From assembly GCF_024347295.1 (NCBI RefSeq), contig NZ_AP025459.1, forward strand, positions 434,001-498,000: a DNA stretch of 64,000 bases, in the 5' to 3' direction. Positions 26,446 through 35,543 of the stretch are shown piece by piece. Within the stretch, counting starts at the first letter, position 1, and each line of letters opens with the position of its first letter. The translations under genes were made by a program, and so were the position numbers. This stretch comes from Vibrio artabrorum (GTDB taxonomy: Bacteria > Pseudomonadota > Gammaproteobacteria > Enterobacterales > Vibrionaceae). Under the pieces are notes generated by a model that saw only the letters and a program-made list of their open reading frames with translations, was not told the origin of the DNA and searched no databases.

Positions 26446-27210
26446 TTAAACTAGGATGACTTGCGTCCCTTGAGCTTCAATCAGTTTTACGACTTCGGGA
26501 TTGGCGTCTTTACCGGTGATGACGATGTCTATTTGCTTGGTGCTGCAAAAGAGCATTCCGGTACGTTGTCCAACTTTTGAACTATCGACCACGACGACAA
26601 GCTTATCGACCTGTTCGAGCATCTGTTGTTCGGCTACGGCCGTTAACATGTCGGCCTTGTACAGCCCGGCATCCGTTAAGCCTTTACCTGAGGTGAACAT
26701 CCAGTTTCCCGCATAGCCGCCTAATGAATTAGGGGCTGGGTTTAGAAAGATGTTCTGCGCTTTGTTGTATTGACCACCAATGATGATGACATCGTCATGA
26801 TCTTCGTTGATCAAGTAACTTGCGAGTGGAAAGTAATTCGTTACGATTTGAACGTCATCGCCACATAATTGCTGACCGAGTAGGAAAGCTGTTGAACCAC
26901 AGTTGATCACGACGGTATCGCCTGCCTGACAAAGCCCAGCTGCTGCTTGAGCAATCTCTGATTTCTCTTCATAGAAATCAGTGCTGTTGATATTCAGCGG
27001 TGACCACTTTTTTTTCTGAGTCTCTACTCGCTCCGCACCATTTCGAATTTTTCTAAGTCGACCTAGTTCATCTAACTTAGCGATATCACGTCGAGCAGTC
27101 GCGGGTGAAACGCTAAACTTATCAATAATATGAGAGACGTTTATCGTCTGCATATCTTCTAACAACGACAAGATGCCGTTATGTCTTTGTACTTCATTCA
27201 TATTTATCAC
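26446..27210 (-). CDS. ulaR: DeoR-family repressor of the ascorbate genes
   Basis: The 254-residue protein has the DeoR helix-turn-helix ('HNGILSLLEDMQTINVSHIIDKFSVSPATARRDIAKLDELGRLRKIRNGAE') and sensor domain ('CQAGDTVVINCGSTAFLLGQQL', 'IIIGGQYNKAQNIFLNP', 'VVVDSSKVGQRTGMLFC'). Length and genomic position between ulaG and ulaAB fit UlaR, which in enterobacteria releases DNA on binding L-ascorbate-6-phosphate. It should act on the repeats in the adjacent divergent promoter region. Confidence 0.93.
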   Translation of the reverse strand: MINMNEVQRHNGILSLLEDMQTINVSHIIDKFSVSPATARRDIAKLDELGRLRKIRNGAERVETQKKKWSPLNINSTDFYEEKSEIAQAAAGLCQAGDTVVINCGSTAFLLGQQLCGDDVQIVTNYFPLASYLINEDHDDVIIIGGQYNKAQNIFLNPAPNSLGGYAGNWMFTSGKGLTDAGLYKADMLTAVAEQQMLEQVDKLVVVVDSSKVGQRTGMLFCSTKQIDIVITGKDANPEVVKLIEAQGTQVILV

Positions 27211-27540
27211 TCTTTTTGTCTTTGTGACAATTTAATGATTACTTTTGATTTATTTTGATTCTAATAATCACTGACATGATTGTCAAATAACATCGCTATA
27301 AAAATCAGACTTTAATCACATGCTTTTGTAAGTGCTTGATTTTATAGTGTTTGTTGTTTTTGTGTGTGATCTAAAGCTCAATTAGATACATTCTGGGTGT
27401 GGTTAATTGATATAAATCAAAATAATCACAAGTGAGCATTGAATGATTACTTTTGATTGGTAAAGTCTAGTTCGTGAGCAAAACTAGAATCATCACATCC
27501 TACAAATCATTAAAATTAAAAATTAATCAGGGGTAAAGAT
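27211..27540. promoter_or_regulatory. ula divergent promoter region with repeated UlaR-like elements
   Basis: A 17-base sequence (AATGATTACTTTTGATT) occurs identically at 27234-27250 and 27442-27458, close to the two starts. A partial inverted copy (AATCAAAATAATCA) lies at about 27416-27429, and a related TGATT...AATCA pair at about 27247-27271. These are likely UlaR operators that could support DNA looping. A CRP-like TGTGATCTAAAGCTCA occurs at about 27365-27380, which would suit catabolite control; its match is only fair. Confidence 0.55.
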
Positions 27541-29379
27541 ATGGAATTCTTATATGATATTTTCTATATTTTTTACAGTCAGGTAATGACCAAAGCACCG
27601 TTGCTACTCGGTCTTGTTACTTGTCTCGGCTACATCCTTCTAAAACGTGACGCAACAACTGTTATCTCCGGCTCTATAAAAACCATCGTTGGTTTCATGA
27701 TAGTGCAGGTAGGTGCAGGAACATTGGTAGCGGGTTTTAAACCGGTTATTGAAAAAATGAGTGAAATACATGGATTGACAGGATCGGTCATTGACCCGTA
27801 CACCTCCATGATGTCCACCATGGAAACCATGGGCGACAATTACTCTTGGGTTGGGTATGCAGTATTACTGGCTCTTGGGCTAAATATTCTACTTGTAGCC
27901 TTCCGCCGTATTACAGGTATCAGAACCATCATGCTGACTGGGCATATCATGTTCCAGCAAGCTGGCCTCATTGCTGTTTTCTACTTCGTGCTTGGTGCAA
28001 GTATGTGGGAAACCATCATTTATTCAGCAATATTAATGGCATTGTACTGGGGTATTTCCTCAAACATCATGTTCAAGCCGACTCAAGAAGTCACGGGCGG
28101 GGCGGGTTTCTCTATTGGTCACCAGCAACAGTTTGCGTCATGGGTTGCGACCAAAGTTGCCCCGAAGCTTGGCGATAAGAATGACAGTGTTGACCACATC
28201 AAACTGCCTAAATGGTTACATATTTTCCACGACAGTATTGCAGCAACAACGTTAGTGATGACGGGCTTCTTCGGAATTATCCTTCTTTCGTTTGGCCTTG
28301 ATAATCTTCAAGAGATGGCCGGTAAAACGCACTGGCTCATCTACATTTTCGAAACAGGTTTGAAATTCGCTGTTGCGATTCAAGTTATCGTTACCGGTGT
28401 TCGTATGTTCGTTGCGGAACTGTCCGAGGCATTTAACGGTATTTCTCAACGCCTTATTCCTAACGCTGTTTTAGCCATCGATTGTGCGGCTATTTACGCC
28501 TACTCTCCGAACGCAATGGTATTTGGTTTTATGTGGGGCGCAGTGGGTCAATTCACCGCTGTTCTTGCAATGCTAGCGTTTGACGCACCAATTATGATCA
28601 TTCCTGGCTTTATCCCAATGTTCTTCTCGAACGCCACTATCGGTGTGTTTGCTAACCACTTTGGTGGTTGGAAAGCAGTGATGAAGATCTGTTTCGTGAT
28701 GGGCATCATCGAGGTGGTGGGTTCGGCTTGGGCAATTCATATCTTTGCTCAATCTGGTACTGAGTTTAACGGCTGGATGGGTATGGCTGACTGGGCGCTT
28801 GTGTTCCCGCCAATCATGCAAGGTATCTCTAGCTCTAGCATGTTCTTCTTTGTGATTTTGGCTTTGGCGGGCGTTTACATGTTCTTCGCTTCTAAGCAAC
28901 TACGAGCAGAAGAAGACGCAGAAGCTGCCGCTGAAACAGTGACCGCAGTAACGCCTGAAGGCATTGAGGTTGAAGTCGCGGTTCCACAACAATCGACAGC
29001 AACCGCTGAAGCACTATCAGCTTCAACAACAGCAGCTTCTACAACATCAGAAACACGAATCTTGCCAACCGCTGACCAAAAACCGGTTCGTGTCTTAGTG
29101 TGCTGTGGCTCAGGGCAAGGATCTTCAATGATGTGCTCTAAGAAAATCAAAGAGTACTTGGACAAGAAAGGCATCCCAAGTTCGACCTTTAACAGCGCTA
29201 TCACCGATTACAAATCGCACCTTGGTTCATTCGACATCATTGTGACTTCGGTTGCTCTGGCCGCGAAGATCACGGGGTTACCGGAAGGTAAGCAACAGCT
29301 TGCGGTGAAGAACATGATTATGGTGAAAACTTTCGGTGACGAGCTGGTTTCCATCATCGAGAACCACTTCCACAAATAA
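27541..29379 (+). CDS. ulaA: Ascorbate PTS transporter, fused IIC-IIB (UlaA-UlaB)
   Basis: The first 450 or so residues are the membrane-spanning IIC domain of the ascorbate PTS ('[33 protein letters not shown]', '[18 protein letters not shown]', '[17 protein letters not shown]'). A linker of about 60 residues rich in Ala, Thr and Glu follows (residues about 455-515). The last 95 residues are a IIB domain with the phosphorylated Cys522 in [10 protein letters not shown] and the end '[20 protein letters not shown]'. E. coli has these as separate UlaA and UlaB. The fused protein takes up L-ascorbate and releases it as the 6-phosphate. It is preceded by AGGGG and followed by ulaC, the IIA gene. 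Confidence 0.96.
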   Translation: MEFLYDIFYIFYSQVMTKAPLLLGLVTCLGYILLKRDATTVISGSIKTIVGFMIVQVGAGTLVAGFKPVIEKMSEIHGLTGSVIDPYTSMMSTMETMGDNYSWVGYAVLLALGLNILLVAFRRITGIRTIMLTGHIMFQQAGLIAVFYFVLGASMWETIIYSAILMALYWGISSNIMFKPTQEVTGGAGFSIGHQQQFASWVATKVAPKLGDKNDSVDHIKLPKWLHIFHDSIAATTLVMTGFFGIILLSFGLDNLQEMAGKTHWLIYIFETGLKFAVAIQVIVTGVRMFVAELSEAFNGISQRLIPNAVLAIDCAAIYAYSPNAMVFGFMWGAVGQFTAVLAMLAFDAPIMIIPGFIPMFFSNATIGVFANHFGGWKAVMKICFVMGIIEVVGSAWAIHIFAQSGTEFNGWMGMADWALVFPPIMQGISSSSMFFFVILALAGVYMFFASKQLRAEEDAEAAAETVTAVTPEGIEVEVAVPQQSTATAEALSASTTAASTTSETRILPTADQKPVRVLVCCGSGQGSSMMCSKKIKEYLDKKGIPSSTFNSAITDYKSHLGSFDIIVTSVALAAKITGLPEGKQQLAVKNMIMVKTFGDELVSIIENHFHK

Positions 29380-29445
29380 TGATAAATGGCTCAGTGGTAG
29401 TGCACTGCTGAGCCAATAAAAACAATTATATAAGTGAGCAATAAC

Positions 29446-29913
29446 ATGAACTTAAAAGAATCTCTTATCAAGAATAACTCTATCCTACTGAATGCAAAAG
29501 CCGCTGACTGGAAAGCCGCAATTAAGCTTGGTACTGACGCATTGGTGATAGCGGGGGTGGCTGAAGAGCGTTACTACGATGCAATTACTAAAGCGATTGG
29601 TGAAGAAGGCCCTTATATCTGTATTCACGATGCGTTCGCACTGCCTCATTGCCGCCCTGAAGATGGTGTTATTCGTACCGGATTTGCATTAACCGTGCTT
29701 GAAACGCCAATTACGTTTGAAGGCGTTGATGAGCCTGTTGATGTATTGATTACGCTCGCGGGTAAGGACTCAGAAGAGCACATCGAAGGGACGATGCAAG
29801 TGGCGAACTTGATTGAATTTGATGAAGACTTCTCAAAACTTCGCGCGTGCAAAAGCCCAGAAGAAGTGGCGCGTTTAATTGATGCTGCATTGCTTCAAGC
29901 GGAAGCGGCTTAA
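29446..29913 (+). CDS. ulaC: Ascorbate PTS enzyme IIA
   Basis: From the ATG at 29446 the protein has 155 residues and matches UlaC: 'MNLKESLIKNNSILL', 'EERYYDAITKAIGEEGPY', the phosphorylated His68 in 'ALPHCRPEDGV', 'GFALTVLETPITF' and 'VDVLITLAGKDSEEHIEGTMQVANL'. It passes phosphate from HPr to the IIB domain of the fused transporter. A GTG 12 bases upstream is in frame, but the ATG aligns with the family start. It lies between the transporter and ulaF in the same operon. Confidence 0.95.
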   Translation: MNLKESLIKNNSILLNAKAADWKAAIKLGTDALVIAGVAEERYYDAITKAIGEEGPYICIHDAFALPHCRPEDGVIRTGFALTVLETPITFEGVDEPVDVLITLAGKDSEEHIEGTMQVANLIEFDEDFSKLRACKSPEEVARLIDAALLQAEAA

Positions 29914-29922
29914 GGAGTCGAT

Positions 29923-30621
29923 ATGTCTAAATATAGCCAATTGAAACAACGTGTCTTAGAAGCAAATTTGCAGCTCCCTAAATACGCTTTGGTGACATTC
30001 ACTTGGGGTAATGTCTCTGAGTTTGACCGTGTTAACGGAGTGATAGCGATTAAACCATCGGGTGTTGAATACAGCGACATGACAGCTGAAGACATGGTGG
30101 TCGTCGATCTAGAAGGCAAGGTTGTTGAAGGCAAACTCAACCCTTCAAGCGACACCGCAACGCACTTAGAGCTTTATAAAGCATTTCCTGAAGTGAGTGG
30201 CATTGTTCACACGCACTCACGCAGTGCCACCATTTGGGCGCAAGCGGGTATCGACATTCCAGCCTTGGGCACCACTCATGCTGATTACTTTTACGGTGAC
30301 ATCCCATGTACACGTCGATTGTCTCACTCTGAAATTGCTGAAGAGTACGAGAAAAATACGGGCTTGGTGATCATTGAAGAGTTCAAGCAGCGTCGAATCG
30401 ATCCAATGGCCGTTCCTAGCGTGATTGTTGCAGGACATGCACCGTTTTCTTGGGGAAAAGATGCCAATGACGCGGTTCATAACGCGGTGGTATTAGAAGA
30501 AGTGTCGGCAATGGCGTTGGCAACGCGCACCTTGAACAGCGGCATCAAAATTCAGCCAGAACTGTCCGATAAACACTACTTACGTAAGCACGGTGAAAAT
30601 GCTTATTACGGTCAACAGTAA
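29923..30621 (+). CDS. ulaF: L-ribulose-5-phosphate 4-epimerase
   Basis: The 232-residue class II aldolase-like epimerase shows '[28 protein letters not shown]', '[33 protein letters not shown]' and '[17 protein letters not shown]', with the metal-binding His residues of the AraD/UlaF/SgbE family. Here it should convert L-ribulose-5-phosphate to D-xylulose-5-phosphate, the last step of anaerobic ascorbate breakdown. AraD cannot be told apart from sequence alone; the ula operon context decides. It starts nine bases after ulaC, preceded by AAGGAG. Confidence 0.95.
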   Translation: MSKYSQLKQRVLEANLQLPKYALVTFTWGNVSEFDRVNGVIAIKPSGVEYSDMTAEDMVVVDLEGKVVEGKLNPSSDTATHLELYKAFPEVSGIVHTHSRSATIWAQAGIDIPALGTTHADYFYGDIPCTRRLSHSEIAEEYEKNTGLVIIEEFKQRRIDPMAVPSVIVAGHAPFSWGKDANDAVHNAVVLEEVSAMALATRTLNSGIKIQPELSDKHYLRKHGENAYYGQQ

Positions 30622-30720
30622 ATTGGCTTTTTGTTTAAGTAAGCCGTTTAAGTGGTTTCTATTGTAAGTAGCTTCAATATTAATTAGGCCCGACTTCAGG
30701 GGAATAAGTGAGAGGACTCT

Positions 30721-31542
30721 ATGTATAAAGTGCTGGCGTTAGATCTCGATGGAACCGTGTTGAAGGATGATCACACGATTCATCCAGAAGTAAAAAAGGC
30801 GATTCAAGAAGCCAAACAAAGTTGTCACGTCGTAATTGTTACGGGTCGACACCACACAGCTGCACGACCTTATTACTACGAATTGGGGTTAGATACGCCA
30901 ATCATCTGCTGTAACGGCACTTATGTTTATGATTATCAAACTGAAACGGTATTGACTCAAAACGCCATAGAGAAAGATAAGGCACTTGCTTTCATTGATA
31001 TGGCTGACGAGTTTCAGCTCAAGATGGTGATGTACATCACTCATGCCATGACGTACTCGCAGTACAACCCATTTGCCTACATGCTGGCATTGGAAAGCTG
31101 GGCTGAAACGGCACCAGAGCAATATCGCCCACAAATTTACCAAGTGGAATCATTCGTAGAAGCCGCTCAACAAGCTGAACACGTTTGGAAGTTTGTGGTG
31201 GAGGGGAGCCAAGATTCAGTCGACTGTTTAATGCAGCACCCATGGATTGAAGAGAACTTCAACGGTGAGCGTTCTTGGTCAAACCGAATCGACTTTGCAG
31301 CGAAAGGTAACAGTAAGGGCCTACGCCTTGCTGAATATGTCTCAGAACTTGGTTACCAACCGACAGACGTGATTGCTGTCGGCGATAACCACAATGATAT
31401 TTCCATGCTTAAGTACGCCGGATTCGGAGTAGCGATGCTCAATGCGGATGACATCGTCAAATCACACGTTCAACGCGTGTGCTCAACAGATAACAACCAT
31501 GATGGCTTAGCCCGTCTAATACGTGAACAAATTAAAGGATAA
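30721..31542 (+). CDS. HAD phosphatase (YidA/Cof type) inside the ula operon
   Basis: The 273-residue protein has HAD motifs 'LALDLDGTVLKDDHTI', 'VVIVTGRHHTAARPYYYELGLDTPIICCNGTYVYD', Lys in 'KGNSKGLRLAEYV' and 'IAVGDNHNDISMLKYAGFGVAM', typical of the Cof family (YidA-like) of sugar phosphatases. It lies between ulaF and ulaD, ending only four bases before the ulaD start, so it is part of the operon. It might clear a toxic phosphorylated ascorbate intermediate or side product; that is inference. It is not part of the E. coli ula operon. Confidence 0.9.
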   Translation: MYKVLALDLDGTVLKDDHTIHPEVKKAIQEAKQSCHVVIVTGRHHTAARPYYYELGLDTPIICCNGTYVYDYQTETVLTQNAIEKDKALAFIDMADEFQLKMVMYITHAMTYSQYNPFAYMLALESWAETAPEQYRPQIYQVESFVEAAQQAEHVWKFVVEGSQDSVDCLMQHPWIEENFNGERSWSNRIDFAAKGNSKGLRLAEYVSELGYQPTDVIAVGDNHNDISMLKYAGFGVAMLNADDIVKSHVQRVCSTDNNHDGLARLIREQIKG

Positions 31543-31546
31543 CAAC

Positions 31547-32194
31547 ATGACTAAACCAATGATTCAGATCGCCCTAGATCAAACAAATCTTGCTGCTGCA
31601 ATTGAAGTGGCAAACAACGTTGAAAGCTTTGTTGATGTGATTGAAGTGGGCACTATTTTAGCTTTTGCTGAAGGGATGACTGCGGTTTCTACCCTTCGTA
31701 AAAACCACCCAGACCATATCCTTGTGTGCGATATGAAAACCACCGATGGCGGCGCAATTTTGGCTCGTATGGCATTCGAAGCGGGCGCTGATTGGATTAC
31801 CGTTTCTGCAGCCGCACACATCGCGACTATTGGTGCCTGTAAGAAAGTTGCTGATGAATTTAATGGTGAAATCCAAATCGAAATTTACGGAAACTGGACC
31901 ATGGACGACGCTCAATCTTGGGTAGACTTAGGTATTTCACAAGCGATTTACCACCGTTCTCGTGACGCTGAATTAGCTGGTGTAGGTTGGACGGAAGAAG
32001 ATCTAGTGAAAATGCGTGCACTGTCTGAAATGGGCATCGAGCTTTCTATCACAGGCGGTATCGTGCCGGAAGACCTTTACCTATTTGAAGGCATTAAAGC
32101 GAAAACCTTCATCGCAGGCCGAGCACTTGCGGGTGACAAAGGTAAAGAAACAGCAGAAGCGCTAAAAGCTCAGATCGACCGTTACTGGAACTAG
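31547..32194 (+). CDS. ulaD: 3-keto-L-gulonate-6-phosphate decarboxylase
   Basis: The 215-residue protein is an orotidine-phosphate-decarboxylase-like barrel with 'MIQIALDQTNLAAAIEVA', 'DVIEVGTILAFAEGM', 'ILVCDMKTTDGGAILARMAFEAGADWITVSAAAH' and 'ELSITGGIVPEDLYLFEGI', which are UlaD features (Glu in EVGT, D-x-K-T-x-D). It decarboxylates 3-keto-L-gulonate-6-phosphate to L-xylulose-5-phosphate. The ATG at 31547 follows AAAGGA and aligns with E. coli UlaD (216 residues); an upstream GTG is not favoured. Confidence 0.96.
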   Translation: MTKPMIQIALDQTNLAAAIEVANNVESFVDVIEVGTILAFAEGMTAVSTLRKNHPDHILVCDMKTTDGGAILARMAFEAGADWITVSAAAHIATIGACKKVADEFNGEIQIEIYGNWTMDDAQSWVDLGISQAIYHRSRDAELAGVGWTEEDLVKMRALSEMGIELSITGGIVPEDLYLFEGIKAKTFIAGRALAGDKGKETAEALKAQIDRYWN

Positions 32195-32202
32195 GAGGCG
32201 CT

Positions 32203-33084
32203 ATGTACCAAAACTTATTGCGTCACCGGATAGGGCTTTATGAGAAGGCCCTACCTAACGAACTCAGTTGGGAAGATAAACTTAAGCAAACCAAAGAACT
32301 CGGCTTTGATTTTCTTGAGATATCGGTAGACGAATCAGATGAGCGTCGCAGCCGACTGGATTGGAATGACGATGAAGTGTATGCCTTGCGTCGCCTCTGT
32401 GAAAAGCATGGTATCCCGCTGCAATCCATGTGTTTAAGCGCGCATCGCAAGTTCCCATTTGGATCCGCCGATCCGGCGATTCGTCAACAAGCTGTCATCC
32501 ATATGGAGAAAGCGATCTCACTCGCTTACAAATTGGGTATTCGTACCATCCAACTCGCTGGGTATGACGTCTACTATGAGCCCGCCGATAAAGTGACTCA
32601 CCAGAGGTTCATTGAAGGCATGAAGCTTTCGGCGCAGTTGGCGGAAAGATCAGGGGTTATGCTCGCTGTCGAGATCATGGATACCGATTACTTGAACTCT
32701 TTGAGCAAGTTTGAAGTACTGAGTCGTGAAGTCAATTCTCCGTATTTCACGGCGTATCCAGATGTGGGCAATATTTCTGGTTGGAATTACGACATAGTGA
32801 CGGAACTGAAGTTGAGCAAGCCTCATATCACTCAGATCCACCTCAAAGACACTTATAAAGTGACTGACGAATACAAAGGTCAATTCCGAGACCTAGTAAT
32901 TGGTGACGGTGAAGTGGACTTCAATGCCATTTTTGAAACATTGAAAGAAACGGAGTGTGTCGTACCACTCGTGATTGAGATGTGGGCTCAAGATGAGCGT
33001 TGGAAAGAGAATATTCTGACGGCACAAAAGCGTTTGAACGAGGTATGTGTTCAAACGGGTGTTCCCGTGCTATTTGATCGTTAA
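32203..33084 (+). CDS. ulaE: L-xylulose-5-phosphate 3-epimerase
   Basis: The 293-residue TIM-barrel epimerase shows 'RIGLYEKALPNELSWEDKLKQTKELGFDFLEISVDESDERRSRLDW', 'GIPLQSMCLSAHRKFPFGS', 'TIQLAGYDVYYE', 'AVEIMDTDYLNSLSK' and 'YPDVGNISGWN', matching UlaE/SgbU. It converts L-xylulose-5-phosphate to L-ribulose-5-phosphate for UlaF. It begins nine bases after ulaD with GGAGG directly upstream and is the last gene of the operon. Confidence 0.95.
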   Translation: MYQNLLRHRIGLYEKALPNELSWEDKLKQTKELGFDFLEISVDESDERRSRLDWNDDEVYALRRLCEKHGIPLQSMCLSAHRKFPFGSADPAIRQQAVIHMEKAISLAYKLGIRTIQLAGYDVYYEPADKVTHQRFIEGMKLSAQLAERSGVMLAVEIMDTDYLNSLSKFEVLSREVNSPYFTAYPDVGNISGWNYDIVTELKLSKPHITQIHLKDTYKVTDEYKGQFRDLVIGDGEVDFNAIFETLKETECVVPLVIEMWAQDERWKENILTAQKRLNEVCVQTGVPVLFDR

Positions 33085-33147
33085 CTTACATTTAGCATTA
33101 TTAACCCGTTTCTCTTTGCGTTCTCAATGCTCCTAACGAAAAGAGAA

Positions 33148-33186
33148 AATGCAGCATATTGCCCCCAATATGCTGCATTTTTATAT
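33148..33186 (+). terminator. Terminator of the ula operon
   Basis: AATGCAGCATATTG and CAATATGCTGCATT pair around CCCC, followed by TTTTA. It lies about 65 bases after ulaE. Confidence 0.92.
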
Positions 33187-33237
33187 CAACATGGTGCTCT
33201 AAGCTTATTGAAGCAAAGTTCGAAGTAGTGGCTGTTC

Positions 33238-33447
33238 TTAAACAGCAATAGTTACATGATCACGGCCTACTTCAGCCATCTTAATTAGGTAGTCCGTATG
33301 GTATTTCTTCTTGATGACGATTTGGCTACCGATTTCAGCAACAATCTTCACGACCTCTAACGCATCAGAAGGATGCAATGAAGAATCTTTTGAAATTTCG
33401 ATATTAACGCCCAAATTTGCCAGTTTCATAATGTCGCTAGAGTGCAT
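33238..33447 (-). CDS. Small protein of three short repeats, unknown function
   Basis: From the ATG at 33447 the protein has 69 residues and almost consists of three degenerate copies of one unit: SSDIMKLANLGVNIEISK, SDALEVVKIVAEIGSQIVIKK, and TDYLIKMAEVGRDHVTI. Each has an S/T-D start, a helix with K/E-V/M-A and a G, and a beta-like V/I-x-I end. I recognise this alternating helix-strand repeat style only loosely, and no function is known to me. It stands alone between the ula operon and the catalase gene, on the opposite strand, and has no clear Shine-Dalgarno sequence. Regular repeat structure makes it likely to be a true gene. Confidence 0.6.
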   Translation of the reverse strand: MHSSDIMKLANLGVNIEISKDSSLHPSDALEVVKIVAEIGSQIVIKKKYHTDYLIKMAEVGRDHVTIAV

Positions 33448-33833
33448 GATAATATCCAATATATTTTATTATGGTGGACTATATCATCATCGATTAATTC
33501 AACGCCACTCTGCTAAGCCCAAAGTTTTGAACGATGCCCTCAAACTATGATTTCAATATGCAAGTAGTGGAATTTGATCGCAAACTGATATCATGGTCTT
33601 TCTTATGGGATTATGCCAACTTTGGCGGGGATGTTGTTGTTCAGTCTCGTGTGAAGAAATGAACAGTCAACTTGATAGGTTTTATCTATAACAAAGATAA
33701 ATAGAAACGATTATGTTTATTTTTAATGCCGACCTATTCTTTATCCACACTAATTCAATGGTTTAAATACTGGATCTACTTAAATTTACGGTGTCACAAC
33801 GATTGTGCACATTTACCCTCTAAGGAATCGATC
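33448..33833. other. Upstream region of the catalase gene
   Basis: About 385 bases. It contains the OxyR site at 33675-33711 (separate entry), an AT-rich promoter region, and the ribosome binding site AAGGA at 33821-33825. The reading frame open before the catalase ATG lacks a start signal and is not family-like. Otherwise nothing is seen. Confidence 0.5.
33675..33711. promoter_or_regulatory. OxyR binding site upstream of the catalase gene
   Basis: The 37 bases match the tetranucleotide-repeat OxyR pattern (ATAGntnnnanCTAT, 7 bases, same again). The first half is perfect (ATAG-GT-TTT-AT-CTAT, 33675-33689) and the second has two mismatches in ten fixed positions (33697-33711). It is centred about 140 bases before the start codon. 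OxyR activation of catalase genes by peroxide is established in gammaproteobacteria. Confidence 0.75.
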
Positions 33834-35285
33834 ATGAGTAAAAAACTAACTACAGCAGCAGGTTGTCCTGTTGCTCATAACCAGAATGTTCAAACTGCAG
33901 GCAAGCATGGCCCTCAACTTCTTCAAGATGTTTGGTTTTTAGAAAAGATGGCGCACTTTGATCGTGAAGTCATTCCTGAGCGCCGCATGCACGCGAAAGG
34001 TTCAGGGGCTTACGGTACATTTACAGTGACGCACGACATCACTCAATACACCAAAGCCAAACTGTTTTCTGAAATAGGTAAAAAGACCGACCTGTTTGCA
34101 CGTTTTACAACGGTAGCTGGCGAGCGTGGCGCAGCGGATGCTGAACGTGATATTCGTGGTTTTGCGTTGAAGTTTTATACTGAAGAAGGCAACTGGGATA
34201 TGGTGGGTAATAATACTCCAGTATTTTTCCTTCGTGATCCTCTTAAGTTTCCAGATCTTAACCATGTGGTGAAGCGTGACCCTCGCACGAATTTACGCAG
34301 TGCCAAGAGCAACTGGGATTTCTGGACTTCTCTACCTGAAGCGTTACACCAAGTCACTATCGTGATGAGTGACCGCGGTCTCCCTGCGACTTACCGTCAC
34401 ATGCATGGCTTTGGTAGCCACACGTTCAGCTTTATTAATGCCGATAACGAGCGTTTTTGGGTGAAATTCCACTTCAAATCTCAACAAGGTATTAAAAACT
34501 TATCTGATGCAGAAGCGGCAAAATTGATTGGTGAAGACCGCGAAAGCCACCAACGTGACTTGCTTGAAAGCATTGATAACCAAGACTTCCCTAAATGGAC
34601 ACTAAAAGTACAAATCATGCCAGAAGCGGATGCGGCAAAAGTGCCTTACAACCCGTTCGATTTAACGAAGATCTGGCCACATGCGGATTATCCGTTGATT
34701 GAAGTGGGTGAATTTGAGCTAAACCGTAACCCGCAAAACTTCTTCGCAGAAGTGGAGCAATCAGCTTTCAACCCTGCGAATGTGGTTCCGGGTATTAGCT
34801 TTTCACCGGATAAAATGTTGCAAGGTCGTTTGTTTGCTTACGGTGATGCACAGCGCTACCGTTTGGGTGTTAACCATCAACATATTCCAGTTAACGCACC
34901 TCGTTGTCCTGTACACAGCTATCACCGTGACGGCGCAATGCGTGTTGATGGTAACTTTGGTAGCACATTAGGCTATGAGCCAAACATCGAAGGTCAATGG
35001 GCAGAGCAGCCAGAATTTGCAGAACCGGCACTGAATCTTGATGGTGCGGCAGCGCATTGGGACCACCGTGAAGATGATGATTACTTCTCACAACCGGGCG
35101 ATCTGTTCCGCTTGATGACACCAGAGAAACAAGCGATTCTGTTTGATAATACCGCGCGTGCGTTAGGCGGTGTACCGAAAGAGATTCAACTGCGTCACCT
35201 AAGACACTGTTATAAAGCGGATCCTGCTTATGGTGAAGGTATTGGTAAGTTGCTTGAGATCGATGTGAGTGAATTTAGTTCATAA
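33834..35285 (+). CDS. katA: Small-subunit monofunctional haem catalase
   Basis: The 483-residue protein has the catalase hallmarks: active-site His53 in '[13 protein letters not shown]', Asn126 in '[14 protein letters not shown]', '[12 protein letters not shown]', '[17 protein letters not shown]', and the proximal haem ligand Tyr in '[15 protein letters not shown]'. It breaks down hydrogen peroxide in the cytoplasm. The length places it in the small-subunit group. The start is the ATG after AAGGAATCGATC, matching family members; an ORF beginning 108 bases earlier is not credible. An OxyR site upstream suggests peroxide induction, and a strong terminator follows. Confidence 0.97.
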   Translation: MSKKLTTAAGCPVAHNQNVQTAGKHGPQLLQDVWFLEKMAHFDREVIPERRMHAKGSGAYGTFTVTHDITQYTKAKLFSEIGKKTDLFARFTTVAGERGAADAERDIRGFALKFYTEEGNWDMVGNNTPVFFLRDPLKFPDLNHVVKRDPRTNLRSAKSNWDFWTSLPEALHQVTIVMSDRGLPATYRHMHGFGSHTFSFINADNERFWVKFHFKSQQGIKNLSDAEAAKLIGEDRESHQRDLLESIDNQDFPKWTLKVQIMPEADAAKVPYNPFDLTKIWPHADYPLIEVGEFELNRNPQNFFAEVEQSAFNPANVVPGISFSPDKMLQGRLFAYGDAQRYRLGVNHQHIPVNAPRCPVHSYHRDGAMRVDGNFGSTLGYEPNIEGQWAEQPEFAEPALNLDGAAAHWDHREDDDYFSQPGDLFRLMTPEKQAILFDNTARALGGVPKEIQLRHLRHCYKADPAYGEGIGKLLEIDVSEFSS

Positions 35286-35307
35286 TCGATGATTTAAGCT
35301 AGTTGTC

Positions 35308-35345
35308 GAAAGGCCATTGAGTTCACCGCTCAATGGCTTTTTTTG
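35308..35345 (+). terminator. Terminator of the catalase gene
   Basis: AAAGGCCATTGAG and CTCAATGGCTTT pair (nearly perfect) around TTCACCG, followed by seven Ts. Confidence 0.9.
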
Positions 35346-35543
35346 ATCTTGCGGTTTACCAAGTGACCTAATATTGGGTAATTTAACGTGTGGTTTGGCT
35401 CTCTAGTCAAACGAACTCCTTAAGCTTCGCATGACTTGAGTTGATAGTTTTTGTCTATCGAACTGATATGTTTTACCCATTATCTTTCTACGATTGATGA
35501 GCCTATTATTCTGCTATCAGAATATAACGTCGTTGGGTTTGAG

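Noticed and set aside
28573..28899. Long minus-strand frames inside ulaA and other genes
   Set aside because: They lie opposite clear protein families, have no ribosome binding sites and show shadow-like composition.
33726..33833. An N-terminal extension of catalase
   Set aside because: It has no ribosome binding site and is not found in catalases; the ATG at 33834 has AAGGA and the family start.
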